A DNA stretch of 64,000 nucleotides, taken from assembly GCA_028564925.1 (NCBI GenBank), contig CM053026.1, positions 639,983,967 to 640,047,966 of the forward strand. Reading direction: 5' to 3'. Source of the DNA: Lithobates sylvaticus (taxonomy: Eukaryota > Chordata > Amphibia > Anura > Ranidae). The position numbers and the translations under genes are program-made. Below are positions 45,082 through 56,132 of this stretch, piece by piece. The notes beneath the pieces were generated by a model. That model made no database searches, was not told the origin of the DNA, and saw only the letters and a list, made by a program, of their open reading frames with translations. Every line of letters begins with the position of its first letter. The first letter of the stretch is position 1.

Positions 45082-45600
45082 CGAGGTGCTATCAAAAAGT
45101 TTCAAGACTAGCTCTGTTTACTATAAAGAACTTTATTTATCTACGTTTACACCCGATCACCTTCAAAATAGTCCCCTTGCACAGCAATACAGCTCTCCGA
45201 ACGTTCCTGCCACTTCTGGCAAGTCTTCTTTTCGAAGTGTGTTAAGAACCTTCTGCTATTAGCGCTGTATCTCCGCAATGGTGTCAAAATGACAACCTTT
45301 GAGCTGGATCTTCAACTCATTGCAGCATTGCCGTAAATTTGCAGAATCATGTCATATGCCTTGTCGCAGATTTGCCCAGTTTTATGCAGAATTTCACGTT
45401 TGTTTTTTGTTCTAACTTGCTGTCCATGATGAAATAGTAGAAATGGTAATTCAGGTGGTCAGAATAGCACCAATTTCAGAGCTCCCGATGTACACAGGAC
45501 GATGTCTTTTGGCACACTGACTTATGAAGGTCCTGTGACTGTGCATGCAGCCTTGTGCTGCCATCTGTTGGCATGTTACAAAACTTTTGATACCACCTCA
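45082..45600 (-). mobile_element. internally deleted mariner transposon
   Basis: A 519-bp element flanked by TA (45080-45081 and 45601-45602). Ends CGAGGTGCTATCAAAAAGTT and, from the right, TGAGGTGGTATCAAAAGTTT are mariner-type inverted repeats. On the minus strand the interior starts MDSKLEQKTNVKFCIKLGKS, the N-terminus of a mariner transposase, and near the other end has GDYFEG-like codons of its C-terminus. The catalytic middle is gone, so it is a MITE made by internal deletion. Confidence 0.88.
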
Positions 45601-45634
45601 TAAAAAAAATTACTGAACACTATCAGTACCTATA

Positions 45635-45959
45635 TTAACCCTTTTACTGCCAGGTCCGTATGGCATATGAACCTACAGCACTGCTTCCAGCTTCCCAGGT
45701 CAGTACGCCATACGGACCTCATTCCTCCTACTGCTAAAAGCTCATGGTCCCTTCAGTGTTTAAAACTTATAACAGATTTGTTCAGCAGACTCTGCTGAAC
45801 AATCCCAAATCTCTGATCAGTGGATTACAATCTGCTGATCAGAGTTATTCACCTCAAATTTGACTGCCTAACCTACCCCATGCTGCCACTTCCCTGTATA
45901 AAGCCTCTCCACCTCCCATCACTCCCCTTCCTCTAAAAAGGCTCACCCCTTCTTTTCTA
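45635..45959. mobile_element. left part of a TTAA element
   Basis: It begins TTAACCCTTTTACTGCCAGG, and GTCCGTATGGCATATGAACC is mirrored by GTCAGTACGCCATACGGACC some 45 bases on, a terminal hairpin typical of this group. The right end is not found; another TTAA element starts at 45960. Confidence 0.45.
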
Positions 45960-46407
45960 TTAAAGCGGTTATATACCCGCTTTTTTAACACACCTGTAAG
46001 GGAAAAGGCATAATGAGCTAGTATGCACCACATACTAGCTCATTATGAAATACTTACCTTAGAACGAGGCGTCGGTAACTCACCTTGTCCACGCCGAGGT
46101 AGCTGACATGTTGCCTCGGCGTGTCTTCTGGGTATCACGACTCCAGCGATGTGAGTGGCTGGAGCTGCACTGTCGTCACTCCCGCACATGCGCACGGGAG
46201 ACTTCTTCCCAGCAGGGTTCGGATTCTGTCGGCTTTTCAGCTGAGAATCCCCCGTGCGCATGCACCGTTGCAGTCAGTGGCGCATTGCACGGGGAATATC
46301 TCCTAAACCGTACAGGTTTAGGAGATAGTTTTTTTCCCTACAGGTAAGCCTCATTATAGGCTTACCTGTAGGTAAAAGTACATTTTATGACTATACAACC
46401 ACTTTAA
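45960..46407. mobile_element. TTAA MITE (TTAAAGCGGTTATATACCC type)
   Basis: TTAA at 45960-45963 and 46404-46407. Ends TTAAAGCGGTTATATACCC and, from the right, TTAAAGTGGTTGTATAGTC. Inner inverted repeats include CATAATGAGCTAGTATG and CATACTAGCTCATTATG near 46010-46047. The middle is GC-rich with no gene. Confidence 0.85.
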
Positions 46408-46512
46408 GGAAGGGGGGATTAGGGAAGTTGGGACTTTAAATGAAGCCATGACTGGGAATAGTCATGTGCCTCCATCCCTGTCATTCTGACAACAAGGGCA
46501 AAAATGCAGCAT

Positions 46513-46623
46513 GGGGCAGCAAAGATGCAAACAAGGAAGGTGGGACTTTATATGAAGCTCATGGGGGAAAAATGAATGCTTCATATAAAGTCCTACCTTC
46601 CTTGTTTGCATCTTTGCTGCCCC
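46513..46623. repeat. sharp palindrome, 46-bp arms
   Basis: Arms 46513-46558 and 46578-46623 are reverse complements with one mismatch (GTGGGAC against GTCCTAC) around a 19-base loop. The left arm starts GGGGCAGCAAAGATGC and the right ends GCATCTTTGCTGCCCC. No terminal duplication or known MITE end is seen. Confidence 0.92.
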
Positions 46624-47148
46624 TTCTTTTCTAAGTCCTTTATCCCCCTTCTTTCCCCCTTACCGCATCTCTAATCCACCTCTGCTCTGAGTGGCATTCC
46701 CCCCTCCACCTTCCGCCGCTTGCAGCTTCTGCCCGGCACTCAGCTCCGGCAAGCTGTCAGGCTGGAGCGGGGGGGGGGGGGGAGCTGGAGGCAGCAGGTT
46801 AGGTTGGGGCTGGGGGGAGCTTAGTAATTATGTGTTTACCAGCACCCTTCCTGTACTACAATGGACCCAGGCAGCGATCACTACAGATGGCTCCTGTGTT
46901 CATTGATAACAGAGCATAGTAAACCGAGCTTACTATGTGTCAGTTTATGAATGAATAAGGAGTCTCTATACAGGCTCCATATTTATGCAATGTGCTGTAG
47001 AGAAAGGGACTATCTTCAGTCTCAAAAAAAGACATCAGGGGTCTGTTTAGACCTCTGGTATCTCACCAAAGACAAAAAAGTACAAAATAATAAAAAATAT
47101 AATTAAAAAAAAATGTGAAAGGTTAAAAAATATAACAAAAAAACATAG
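46624..47148. other. no gene recognised
   Basis: A C-rich then G-rich stretch (G tract near 46769-46782) is followed by AT-rich DNA. Part may be unrecognised MITE sequence. No supported coding region. Confidence 0.4.
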
Positions 47149-47151
47149 TAA

Positions 47152-47413
47152 GGCCCCTTTCACATGGAGTGGACTCCATCAAGCAGATCCACCTTCTCAG
47201 CAGGGAATCTGTCTGCTGATCCCCGCTGAGCACGTGGATGACAGGTCCGTGCTGATGCAGAGCGGACACAGCCCACTGCTTTGTGTGGGGCGGTCGGATG
47301 GAAACGGACTGCTTGTCTATTTCCATCCGATTGACATCCCATCCGTCTGTTTTTGGCGGACTGGGTCAAATGCAGTCACATGTCCATTTACATCAGTCTG
47401 CTCGAAAGGGTCC
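47152..47413. mobile_element. PIF/Harbinger-like MITE
   Basis: It is flanked by TAA at 47149-47151 and 47414-47416, the 3-bp duplication of PIF/Harbinger elements. Ends are GGCCCCTTTCACATGG and, from the right, GGACCCTTTCGAGC. 262 bp, GC-rich, no gene. Confidence 0.7.
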
Positions 47414-47416
47414 TAA

Positions 47417-48441
47417 GGCCTTGTTTACACAGGGCATACACAGTGTACACCCCTGCAAGGCTGTGTTTACCTGTACACGAATGCACAATTGTTCCAGTGT
47501 TCTGTGCATCTCTATGCAGGCAGTCCCACTGATGTAATTTGGGATATAGCAACTGCGCCAACAACGCGATTGCTCCCAATTGTACATCCACATAGGTCCG
47601 GGTGCATCAGTAATGGCCGCTCCATAAGGGGCACAGGGGTGCCGCCCAACCCATCCATGTATCCGGCCCCCTCATCTATATGCAGGGCTCCGGAAGCAAG
47701 GATTCCAATGTTTTTTTTTTAAGCACTTGATTAGAGCCAGAGGCTCTAATAGACTTGAAAAAAGAGTGGGTTCGGGCGCAGTGATCACTTGTGTGACATT
47801 AGAGGATGAATATTCGCTACTGCCACACTGATCCTCCTCCCAGCCAATCAGAAAACCCCAATTGCCATGGCCAATCGTGTTTCAGAACACACTTCCTGAG
47901 GCCAGGAGGAGAATGTCCCACTGTGTGCTGCGGGAGTGGCCCCCGACTCTTCCTTCCCCCTAGTCCATAAGGTAAAGCAGCATTCACAGTGTCTAGTGCC
48001 TTGTCTCCCTCTCCGCCCCACAGGGGGTGGTGGGTAATTGCCACCATTCATCTTCCACGACAGGGGGTGGCGGGGGGTTGGTCAATGCTGTTGTTTGACT
48101 GCTGTTTTTCTTCCGGGGGGTGATGTTAGTTTGTGCGCCCCCCCCCCCTGAAATTTTGAGCACCAGCCACCACTGGGGTGAATTTCCATGAGCTCACACT
48201 GTCTGCATTCAGAGTCATGCACCTACACCTACACAGATGTCAGACTGGGAGCAGCAGCTATGCCTCTGCAGCCATTGCATCCCAATTGACAAAAATGGGA
48301 CTGCCTGTACAGGAATGCCCGGAACACCTGTGCATCCCCGTGCAAGTAAACATTGCCCGGAACACCTGTGCATCCCCGTGCAAGTAAACATTGCCCTCCA
48401 AGGGCATACACTTTAGTATGTCATGTGTGAACAATGCTTTA
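47417..48441. mobile_element. MITE with GGCCTTGTTTACACA ends, split by a hAT MITE
   Basis: The left end GGCCTTGTTTACACAGGGC and the right end, read inward, AAGCATTGTTCACACATGAC are inverted repeats. The two halves match across the insert: TGCAAGTAAACATTGCC and CCTGTACACGAATGCAC are complementary types. A 38-bp unit is tandemly doubled near 48320-48395 (GGAACACCTGTGCATCCCCG twice). Confidence 0.65.
47608..48175. mobile_element. hAT MITE nested in the GGCCTTGTTTACACA MITE
   Basis: Ends are CAGTAATGGCCGCTCC and, from the right, CAGTGGTGGCTGGTGCTC. The flanks GGGTGCAT (47600-47607) and GGGTGAAT (48176-48183) match at 7 of 8 positions, as an aged hAT target duplication. It is a non-autonomous 568-bp element. 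Confidence 0.8.
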
Positions 48442-48449
48442 GAAGCAAT

Positions 48450-49496
48450 TTAACAGGAATTTTGTAAGTTATGTTGTGTTTGTGTGCACTAATAATGATT
48501 TTAGTGTATTTTTGTGAAAATAGGGATTTGATGAATATTTTCACAATTATTGCGGGGCCCAAAAAATCAGCAGCACTTTTTTTTTATTCTATAGGTCATG
48601 TGTTTTCAGAAAATCTATGGTTTGATGGGTCTTTCACAAATTCGGAAAGCTGTAAGGGAAAAATGGTAACCTTCAACTTTTTTATTTACTGTTTTGCGCT
48701 ATTTCACAAAAAGGTGCAATTTAAAATGTACAAATATTTGTTATTTGTTAACTCAATAAAGTTTTAACTTTTACATTTAGTAGGAAATTAGCAGGAATTT
48801 GGTAATTTTTGCCATGTATGAATCAATTAATAATGATTTTAGTGTATTTTCAGCAAAAATATTGGTTTGGTAAACATTTGTGCTAATATCACGGGGCCTT
48901 AAAAATCAGTAGCACCTTTTTTTTTCTACTGGCCATGTGCTTTTAGAAAATATATGTTTTTTTTTTTTTTTTTTTACAAACTCTGAAATGAATCTGTAAG
49001 TTAAAATTTAAAACCTCCATATTTCTAGAGAAAGTTTTGTGTACGTCCGATTTTCACCATTTCTCAAAAATGCACAATTTAAATTTACAAGTATTTGTTA
49101 TTTATTAACTCTATACTTGTTTAGCTTTTATATTTAGAAGGAATTTTGTAAAATGTTCTGTTTTTGTATCTGCTAATAATGATTTTAATGCATTTTTAGC
49201 AAAAAATATTGTTTTGGTAAACATTTGAGCAGATATCGTAAGCCCTTAAAAATCAGTAGCACCTTCTTTTTATTCTACTGGTCCTATGCTTTCATAAGAT
49301 GTTTAGTTTCGGGGGGTCTTTTAAAAACTTTGAAAGCTGTAATTGAAAAATGAAAACCTCCCGATTTTTAGAGAAAATTGGTTATTTATAGTTTTGTGTA
49401 AGCTTAATTTTGACTATTTTGCAAAAAGGCGTAATTTAAAATTTACAAATATTTGTTATTTATCGACTCAATACAGGTTAATCTTTTATATTAGGA
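48450..49496. repeat. three tandem copies of a ~350-bp unit
   Basis: Diverged units start near 48450, 48790 and 49140. Each has TAATAATGATTTTAGTGTAT, then ATATTGGTTTGGTAAACATT-type, GGGGCC..AAAAATCAG, AGCACCTTTTTTTT, TTTACAAATATTTGTTATTT and ACTCAATA. The DNA is AT-rich and no frame is kept across units. The family is unknown. Confidence 0.75.
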
Positions 49497-51150
49497 TTTT
49501 TTTTTTGTTTATTTTTATTCATTTCAATATATATCAGATACAAATAAAATTAAAATTGTTAGCTTTAACTTTTTCATAATAAAACCCTTCCCATCCCTCC
49601 CACCCCCCCTCTCCCCCTCTCACCTCTATCTTTCCTATGTACGTCCTTCTCCGCTTCCTTCTACCTCTCTACTCTCTATAGACCAACTACTTCCTCACAT
49701 TTCCTTGTTTTTTTAACTCTATCCAACTTCCCATATTTCAGTAAATTTGTCAATCTCATCCTCCTCACTACATCTCAATTGTTCAATTTTGTATGCATTT
49801 TCTACTTTTTTAATCCAGTCCCCTATCTTGGGAATCTTAGGTTCTTGCAAATAATGTGGTATCAGACTCTTTGCTGCATTCATTAAGCGTGGTACCACAA
49901 CATTATTATACTGATTTAATGAACTATTTATACCATGGAATAAACATACCCATGGGTCTTCTAGCACTTCAATAGATTTATTTTATTTGTTCAAGTACTT
50001 CCTTCCAATATTTTTTATTTTTGGGCACTCCCACCATCTACGGAACATATTTCCAACTACCTTACAACCTCTCCAACAGTATGGTGATTTCCCAATTTGA
50101 TATTTTTGTGCTTTATCTGGTGTTATATACCATTTTGTTAAGCATTTATAGTTCATTTCTATGGTATTTATGTCTACTGCAGAACTATGTACCATTTTCA
50201 TAATTTTCCCAAATTGTTGTTCATTCACCTGTGTTACCTTTTAATTTTCCCATTTACCTATATATGCCGGCACCTCCGGTTTGGCCATTGTCACAAGTAT
50301 CTTGTACATCTATATTTGTTATTGTATACAGTTTCTCAAAAGGTAATGAATTCCCTATGGTTCTTATTGGTTGTGGTAATGTGCCAAAGTGCCTCATCTG
50401 AAAATACCACCATTTATCTATCACCAACATATCTTCCTTGTGTTTTAATTCTTGTAGTGTACAAATCTTTCCATTGTGCATTTTCATCTTTTATCCAGTC
50501 ACCAAAAAGTGTACCTTTCACTGGTGAAAAATAATTTGTTTCTCTTAACGGTATTAATGGCAAATTATATTTCCATTTTGCTTTTTTATGAATGAAATAC
50601 TGTATTCTTAAAGCATTTAGTGTGAATTCATGTCTAACATTCTATATTGTGTCGGTATTCATATAATTTTACTGAACGGTGCATTACTAAATGTGTTTTC
50701 GATTTCCAACCCCCATTGTGGCTTATTTTTACTTAAAACCGAGAACTGTAATCTGTTTTTTATTTTGGCATATATATTTTGATATTATTGCTTTTAGTGT
50801 ATGAAATTATGTCTGTGGTAAAGAGATCTTTAACATTTGAAATTTGTACATACTTTTTGGTATTATCAACATTTTACCATATTTACCTGTCCTATCCAAG
50901 AGAGGGGTTTGGTTCTTTTTATTTCCATTTTTATTTCATTTGATAGAGGTATATAATTTGTTTTATAGATCTTCCCCAGGGATGGTGTTAGCCTTAATCC
51001 TAGATATTTTAGTTCTGTTTTCCTCCATCTAAAAGGGAATTCTTGTTGTAGATTCTGTTTTTCTTGCTTACTCACGTTTATATTCAAAATCTCTGACTTT
51101 GATAGATTAATTTTTGAATTTGATAATTCTCCATAATTTTTCAATTTTCA
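49497..51150 (-). mobile_element. L1-type LINE, ORF2 3' part
   Basis: Minus-strand frames, in order from 51144 to 49719, read KINLSKSEILNINVSKQEKQ, FPFRWRKTELKYLGLRLTPS and LSWIGQVNMVKC; then LQELKHKEDMLVIDKWWYFQ; then LTKWYITPDKAQKYQIGKSP, CWRGCKVVGNMFRRWWECPK; then MNAAKSLIPHYLQEPKIPKI and DWIKKVENAYKIEQLRC. This is the end of L1 ORF2 with the Cys-containing C-terminal motif. The T run at 49498-49508 is the poly(A) tail on the minus strand. It is 5'-truncated and has several frame changes. Confidence 0.88.
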
Positions 51151-51740
51151 TTAAATTTTGCAATATTGTTCCCGCCTTGCTCTATATTTTTGTAAATATT
51201 TTATAGGTGTGTATATACACCCTCTCCTTCCTCTGTTCCTTTGTTCCTTCTATATTATCCTTTATATATGGAAATTTTAGCTATTGATTATGATGGGAGA
51301 GGTTGAGAGGTAATCTCATCTCCACCCTAGAAACACCCCATTTTGGGAATTAGTTCAAATATGGTACATTGTTCCCTTTCTATATATATATTTTCTCTTT
51401 TTGAAATAGTGTTTTACACATCTTTATTTTACCTGGTTCTCGCACTCACCTGGGAGATTGCCTTCACAGGCTTTGTGACGCCTAAGCATCTTGGTGCTTG
51501 CTATTTGGGTGAGTCTTCTTTTGTTCCCACAATTACATTACTATTTGGCCTTATCTATACTACTGGGGGTGGGGGGTCCTCTAGGGGGTTTATCATGATC
51601 TCTATATATACTTTAGGTCACAGATATATGATGTCTTACTATGCTGGTTGGTGACCCGTGTTATCTCTGTTATCTGATTATTATATTTCTTTACATGGTT
51701 TATTTTATATGTTTTTCTTGTAGATCATTATCTGACAAGT
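51151..51740. other. no gene recognised
   Basis: AT-rich sequence. It may be the 5' part of the Penelope-type repeat that follows, but I see no certain landmark. Confidence 0.3.
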
Positions 51741-51960
51741 ATATTCCCGAGGAAGCAGGTCACTGTGAAACATGTAGAGTTTGCAACTGAATTGTCTCCG
51801 TTGAAATTATTGCAGAATTTGTTTGATCTTTCTTTTCCCAGATTGCGTCAGAGAATTGGGTGCCTCTAATGAGTAGCATCTGGTGTTTAGTATACACTTG
51901 TCTATGTTTTTAACAAAATATTTTTTGTATAATAAATTTAAATTTTTCTAAATCCATTGT
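51741..51960 (+). repeat. Penelope-type repeat fragment with a GAAACATGT motif
   Basis: CCGAGGAAGCAGGTCACTGT is followed by GAAACATGTAGAG, the same order as the hammerhead-like motif at 61.1 kb (CNGANGA-like, stem, GAAAC, ACATGT). The 3' side runs into a TATAATAAATTTAAATTTTT tail. It is a short worn piece. Confidence 0.35.
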
Positions 51961-53059
51961 GTAAGTCTATACTGTACCATGAAAGTCCATATTGCCTCCA
52001 CTTTCTTAAATTTTTCTAACTTAGGCTTTAGAATTTATCAGAATACATAGGATATAATTTGCACAGCATATTTTCTTATGGAAGTCTTACTTACTAGTGT
52101 AATCTCCTCCAGTAATCCAATATTCATAATCCCCTTCTCATCATTCCCTCTACCACAGCTGCCTTTCTTCTGCATCTGGTGTCTTCTCACTTTAGTCATT
52201 GGGCAGCAACTAGCACTGTAGCTCCTGCACATGCAAGTTGGAGTAATATCATCCCTGCACGCAGTTCATTCGCCAACAGATGCTTAGAATTGGTTACGAG
52301 TGTACACTGCACTGTGAAAGTACCACTGGCACTGTAAGAAAAATTTTGATAACAGACTGGTGAATAATTTTTTTGCAAAAGAGTTAGAGTCTTTCCTGAA
52401 AAAAAAAGTTTGTTTTCTTCAGCTTTAAAGTGAACCTTTTAATTCCCCAACATGCTTGAGGAAACAAAATATCACTGTTCCAGCATTGTGAAAACATTTC
52501 CTGTTTTCTACTTAGTTTATACATGTTTAGTTGCCAAAAGTTCCATTACACACCACCGTTTTTATAAATAATGCATACGTTTTCATTAGCTTTACTCAGG
52601 ATGTGATAAAAATGGATCTTGAAGTACTGAAGATGTTTGAAGGTTTATGTCCCCATGTGCTCGATAGTTAGTAGAAATGTGTGTCATGTTTTAAGTACAT
52701 AACTGCCAAAACAAGTTAACGCCATGTAAACAAACTCAACTTTCCTGATACTTTTGCTAGTTATTTTTGTAACTCATTATAATATTAATGGACCTATTTC
52801 TAAGTACAAAGCTAGTTGCTATTTATGTCATTACTAATGTAGGCACACTACAAACACAAGATTAACAAATTAAGCTGTATTCATACCCTACTCTAACATG
52901 GCTTCTTATTTGGTAATATTTATTCTACATACAATCTATCATAACTTCCCTTTTTTATTGAAGGGAGGGATACAAAATATCAGTATAAAAAGCTGTTTAC
53001 CCATTTTAAGAGAGACAGAACAATTTGATTTGTTATTTGTACATACTACAATGCACAGT
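51961..53059. other. sequence without recognised genes or repeats
   Basis: About 1.1 kb of AT-rich DNA with no supported frame or repeat. It may be single-copy host DNA. Confidence 0.4.
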
Positions 53060-53797
53060 CTTGTTTTTATGCAGATCATTGAGCGGTCATGCAGCACTGT
53101 ACCCATATGTAATTTTCTTTACACAAATAGAGCTTTCTTTTAGTGGTATTTAATCACCACTGGGTTTTTTTTGCTAAAGAAATGAAAAAAAAAGACAGAA
53201 CATTTTGGAAAAAACATTAATTTGTTTCATAGTTTGTTATAAAATGTTGCAAACAGGTAATTTTTCTCCTTCACTGATGTGTCCTGATGAGGCTGCACTG
53301 ATAGGTACTTATAGGCTGTACTGATGAGGCGGCACTGAAGGGCACTGATAGGCAGCCCTGATAGGCACCAATAGGTGGCACTGATGGACACTGATAAGCA
53401 TCACTGATAGGCAACACTGATGAGGACTGATTGTCATCACTGGTGGGCACTGTTGGGACTACGCTCATAGTCAGGACACTGATAATCAGTGCCCTGAATA
53501 CGAGTGTAGATGTTCCTTTCACACAAGCAGTTGGAATGCTGATAAACGGCTTGTGTTTACATCATGATCAGCTGTGATTGGACTGATTATGTGGTATAGG
53601 GCTGCTGTGATTGTCCCTTTGCCCTGATCTGTGATCAGCTGTGTCCTAAGGACACAGCAATCAGAGTGTTTTGCCCCCACACTGCAGTGGGCATACAGCT
53701 GGTGCGATCATGGGAGGACTTCATATGATGGCATCCAAGAACTGGATGACCGCGCTGTAGCCGTTATTCGGCTATAGAACAGTCGGGAAGTGGTTAA
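53060..53797. mobile_element. piggyBac-like TTAA element, left end missing
   Basis: It resembles the element at 30019-31067: GCGGTCATGCAGCACTGTACCC, GTGGTATTTAATCACC, a GGCACTGATAGG minisatellite (53275-53460), TCAGCTGTGATTGG and a right end TTATTCGGCTATAGAACAG leading to TTAA at 53794-53797. The first ~50 bases with the left TTAA are lost. Confidence 0.75.
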
Positions 53798-53966
53798 TAA
53801 ATGCTAACATAGAATCCCCATCTCACGCCAACCCCACCACCCTTCCTTATACTCCACATTTAGAGCCTGGAGCCTTTAGATGAAACATTTAATCTTTCTG
53901 ATATTTAAAGTAAAAATTGGTTCATGATATTCTGAACTAGTTTCAGCCTTGTCATTACATCATTAT

Positions 53967-54946
53967 TTAACCTCTAGCCGACCGCCCACTGTCTATTGAC
54001 GGCGGAGCGGTGCGGCTCTTGTGGCAGGACGCCGTCATATGGCCACTAGGGGGCGCCACTAGGGGGCGCGCGCGCGTGCCCGCCAGGTCGCTGGGGACCC
54101 GATGCGCGTGCCCGGCGGTGCGATGTCCGCCGGGCACCCGCGATTGCCCAGTAACCGAGCAGGACGTGGATCTGTCTATGTAAACACACAGATCCACGTC
54201 CTGTCACTGGAGAGGAGACCGATGGTGTGTCCCTTGTACATAGGGACACTGATCGGTCCCCTCCCCCAGTCAGTCCCCTCCCCCCACAGTTAGAATCACT
54301 AACATAGGGAACACATTAACCCCTGCAGCGCCCCCTAGTGTTAACCCCTTCCCTGCCAGTCACATTTATACAGTAATCAATGCATTTTTATAGCACGGAT
54401 CGCTGTATAAATGTGAATGGTCCCAAAAATGTGTCAAAAGTGTCCGATATGTCCACCGCAATGTCACAGTCATGATTAAAATCGCAGATCGCCGCCATTA
54501 CTAGTAAAAAAAAATAATAATAAAAATGCTATAAACCAGCCCCTATTTTGTAGACGCTATAACTTTTGCGCAAACCAATCAATATACGCTTATTGCGATA
54601 TTTTTTACCAAAATTATGTAGAAGAATACGTATCGGCCTAAACTGAGGAAAAAAATTGTTTTAAAAAAAAAAAAAATTGGATATTTATTATAATAAAAAG
54701 TAAAAAATATTATGTTTTTTCAAACTTGTCGCTCTTCTTTTGTTTATAGCACAAGAAATAAAAAACGCAGAGGTGATCAAATACCACCAAAATAAAGCTT
54801 TATCTGTGGGGAAAAAATGATAAAAATGTTATTTGGGTACAGCATTGCATGACCACACAATTGTCATTCAAAATGCGACAGCGCTGAAAGCTGAAAAATG
54901 GCCTGGTCAGGAAGGAGGTGTTCGTGCCTGGTAGGCAAGTAGTTAA
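53967..54946. mobile_element. piggyBac-like TTAA MITE
   Basis: TTAA at 53967-53970 and 54943-54946. Ends TTAACCTCTAGCCGACC and, from the right, TTAACTACTTGCCTACC. Interior landmarks are as in the copies at 18.66 and 42.22 kb. GC-rich left half with AGATCCACGTCCTG inverted near 54165-54203. No gene. Confidence 0.85.
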
Positions 54947-55404
54947 ACAAAAAACACTCTGGTAAAGTATATGAAATTATGTTTCCCACCGCTGAGTCCT
55001 TATGCAGTTTTGAACGCTTTTAATCCATAAATAAAAATAAAATCTGCCATCTTGCAAACCTATGGTAATGCAGAGGAAGGCACAAAACCTTACAAAGCAT
55101 GGTCACTCCAATATGATTTATTCCAACCTAAAGAAAAGGTTTTATTACGTTGTTTTTGCTGCAAAACCTAATTTTCTATCTAGCAATTGAGCACTGAAAG
55201 TTGTAGATAAAACAAATCTAAAAGCAACCAGGAGGGTTAGACTTAAAAAAAAATAAAGCTAAAGCTCTAAACTTTGTAACAACCAAACCAGTAAAAAACG
55301 TGTTTAATAGCATAGCCTGTGATCTTCTATTAGTGCAGTACCACACTGTAATGTCTACAAAGTTTAATAAAATATGATCACAGAGTGCATAAAAAAACAC
55401 TTCA
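54947..55404. other. no gene recognised
   Basis: AT-rich DNA without a supported frame or named repeat. Confidence 0.4.
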
Positions 55405-55537
55405 AACCTCACATAGTTAGGTGAGGTGAGGCAGTTGCTATGCTGAAATAAAAGTTACAGTGATATCGAGAAAATAGCCAAAGGTATAGCACAATGGCAG
55501 GAGAGTGTGCAAGCAGCTTGATTGGGCAGCAGTGTAA

Positions 55538-55956
55538 GACCCCTTTCACACCGAGCCGCCTAGGGCATCAGCGGTAAAGCAGCGCTATTTTTAGTGCCGC
55601 TTTACCGTCGTTTTAGCGGCGGTATTCGCCCGCTAGCGGGGGTGGTTTTAACCCCCCACTAGCACCCGAAAAGGGGTTAAATCCGCCGGCGCAGCCGGTG
55701 CAGCGTTTTGCCAGCAGTATCGAAGTGCTGCCCCATTGGGGAGGAGCAGTGGAGGAGCGGTGAGTTCACCGCTCCTTCACCGCTCCAAAGAAGCTGCTGG
55801 CAGGACATTTTCGGACGCCCTGCCAGCGCACCGATCCAGTGTGAAAGCCCTCGGGCTTTCACACTGGAGTGAATGGAGACGCTTTTTTCAGGCGCTATGC
55901 AGGTGCTATTTTTAGCGCTGTAGCGCCTGAAAACCGCCCGCAGTGTGAAAGGGGTC
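55538..55956. mobile_element. PIF/Harbinger-like MITE
   Basis: It is flanked by TAA at 55535-55537 and 55957-55959. Ends GACCCCTTTCACACCGAGCC and, from the right, GACCCCTTTCACACTGCGGG are near-perfect inverted repeats. The middle also pairs (CGGGCTTTCACACTG near 55852; GCAGCGCTATTTTTAG near 55579 mirrored near 55905-55920). No gene. The clean ends suggest a fairly recent insertion. Confidence 0.88.
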
Positions 55957-56132
55957 TAAGAGGGAGAGGACTTTTTAAGAAAAAAATAGAGTGTACTATT
56001 TCAGTGAAAAACACAGAAATATTGTACAGTCTGGATTCAATGATGTAAGCAGCTTGACTTGTACTAGAAAAGGCAAGGCAGTGTTTCTTGTAAAAATTAA
56101 AATGACATTGCATTATGTCAGAGACAAGAGCC

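Noticed and set aside
51741-51790. A second hammerhead ribozyme
   Set aside because: GAAAC and a palindrome are present but the outer stem does not pair well and the first core block is altered; kept only as a family relic.
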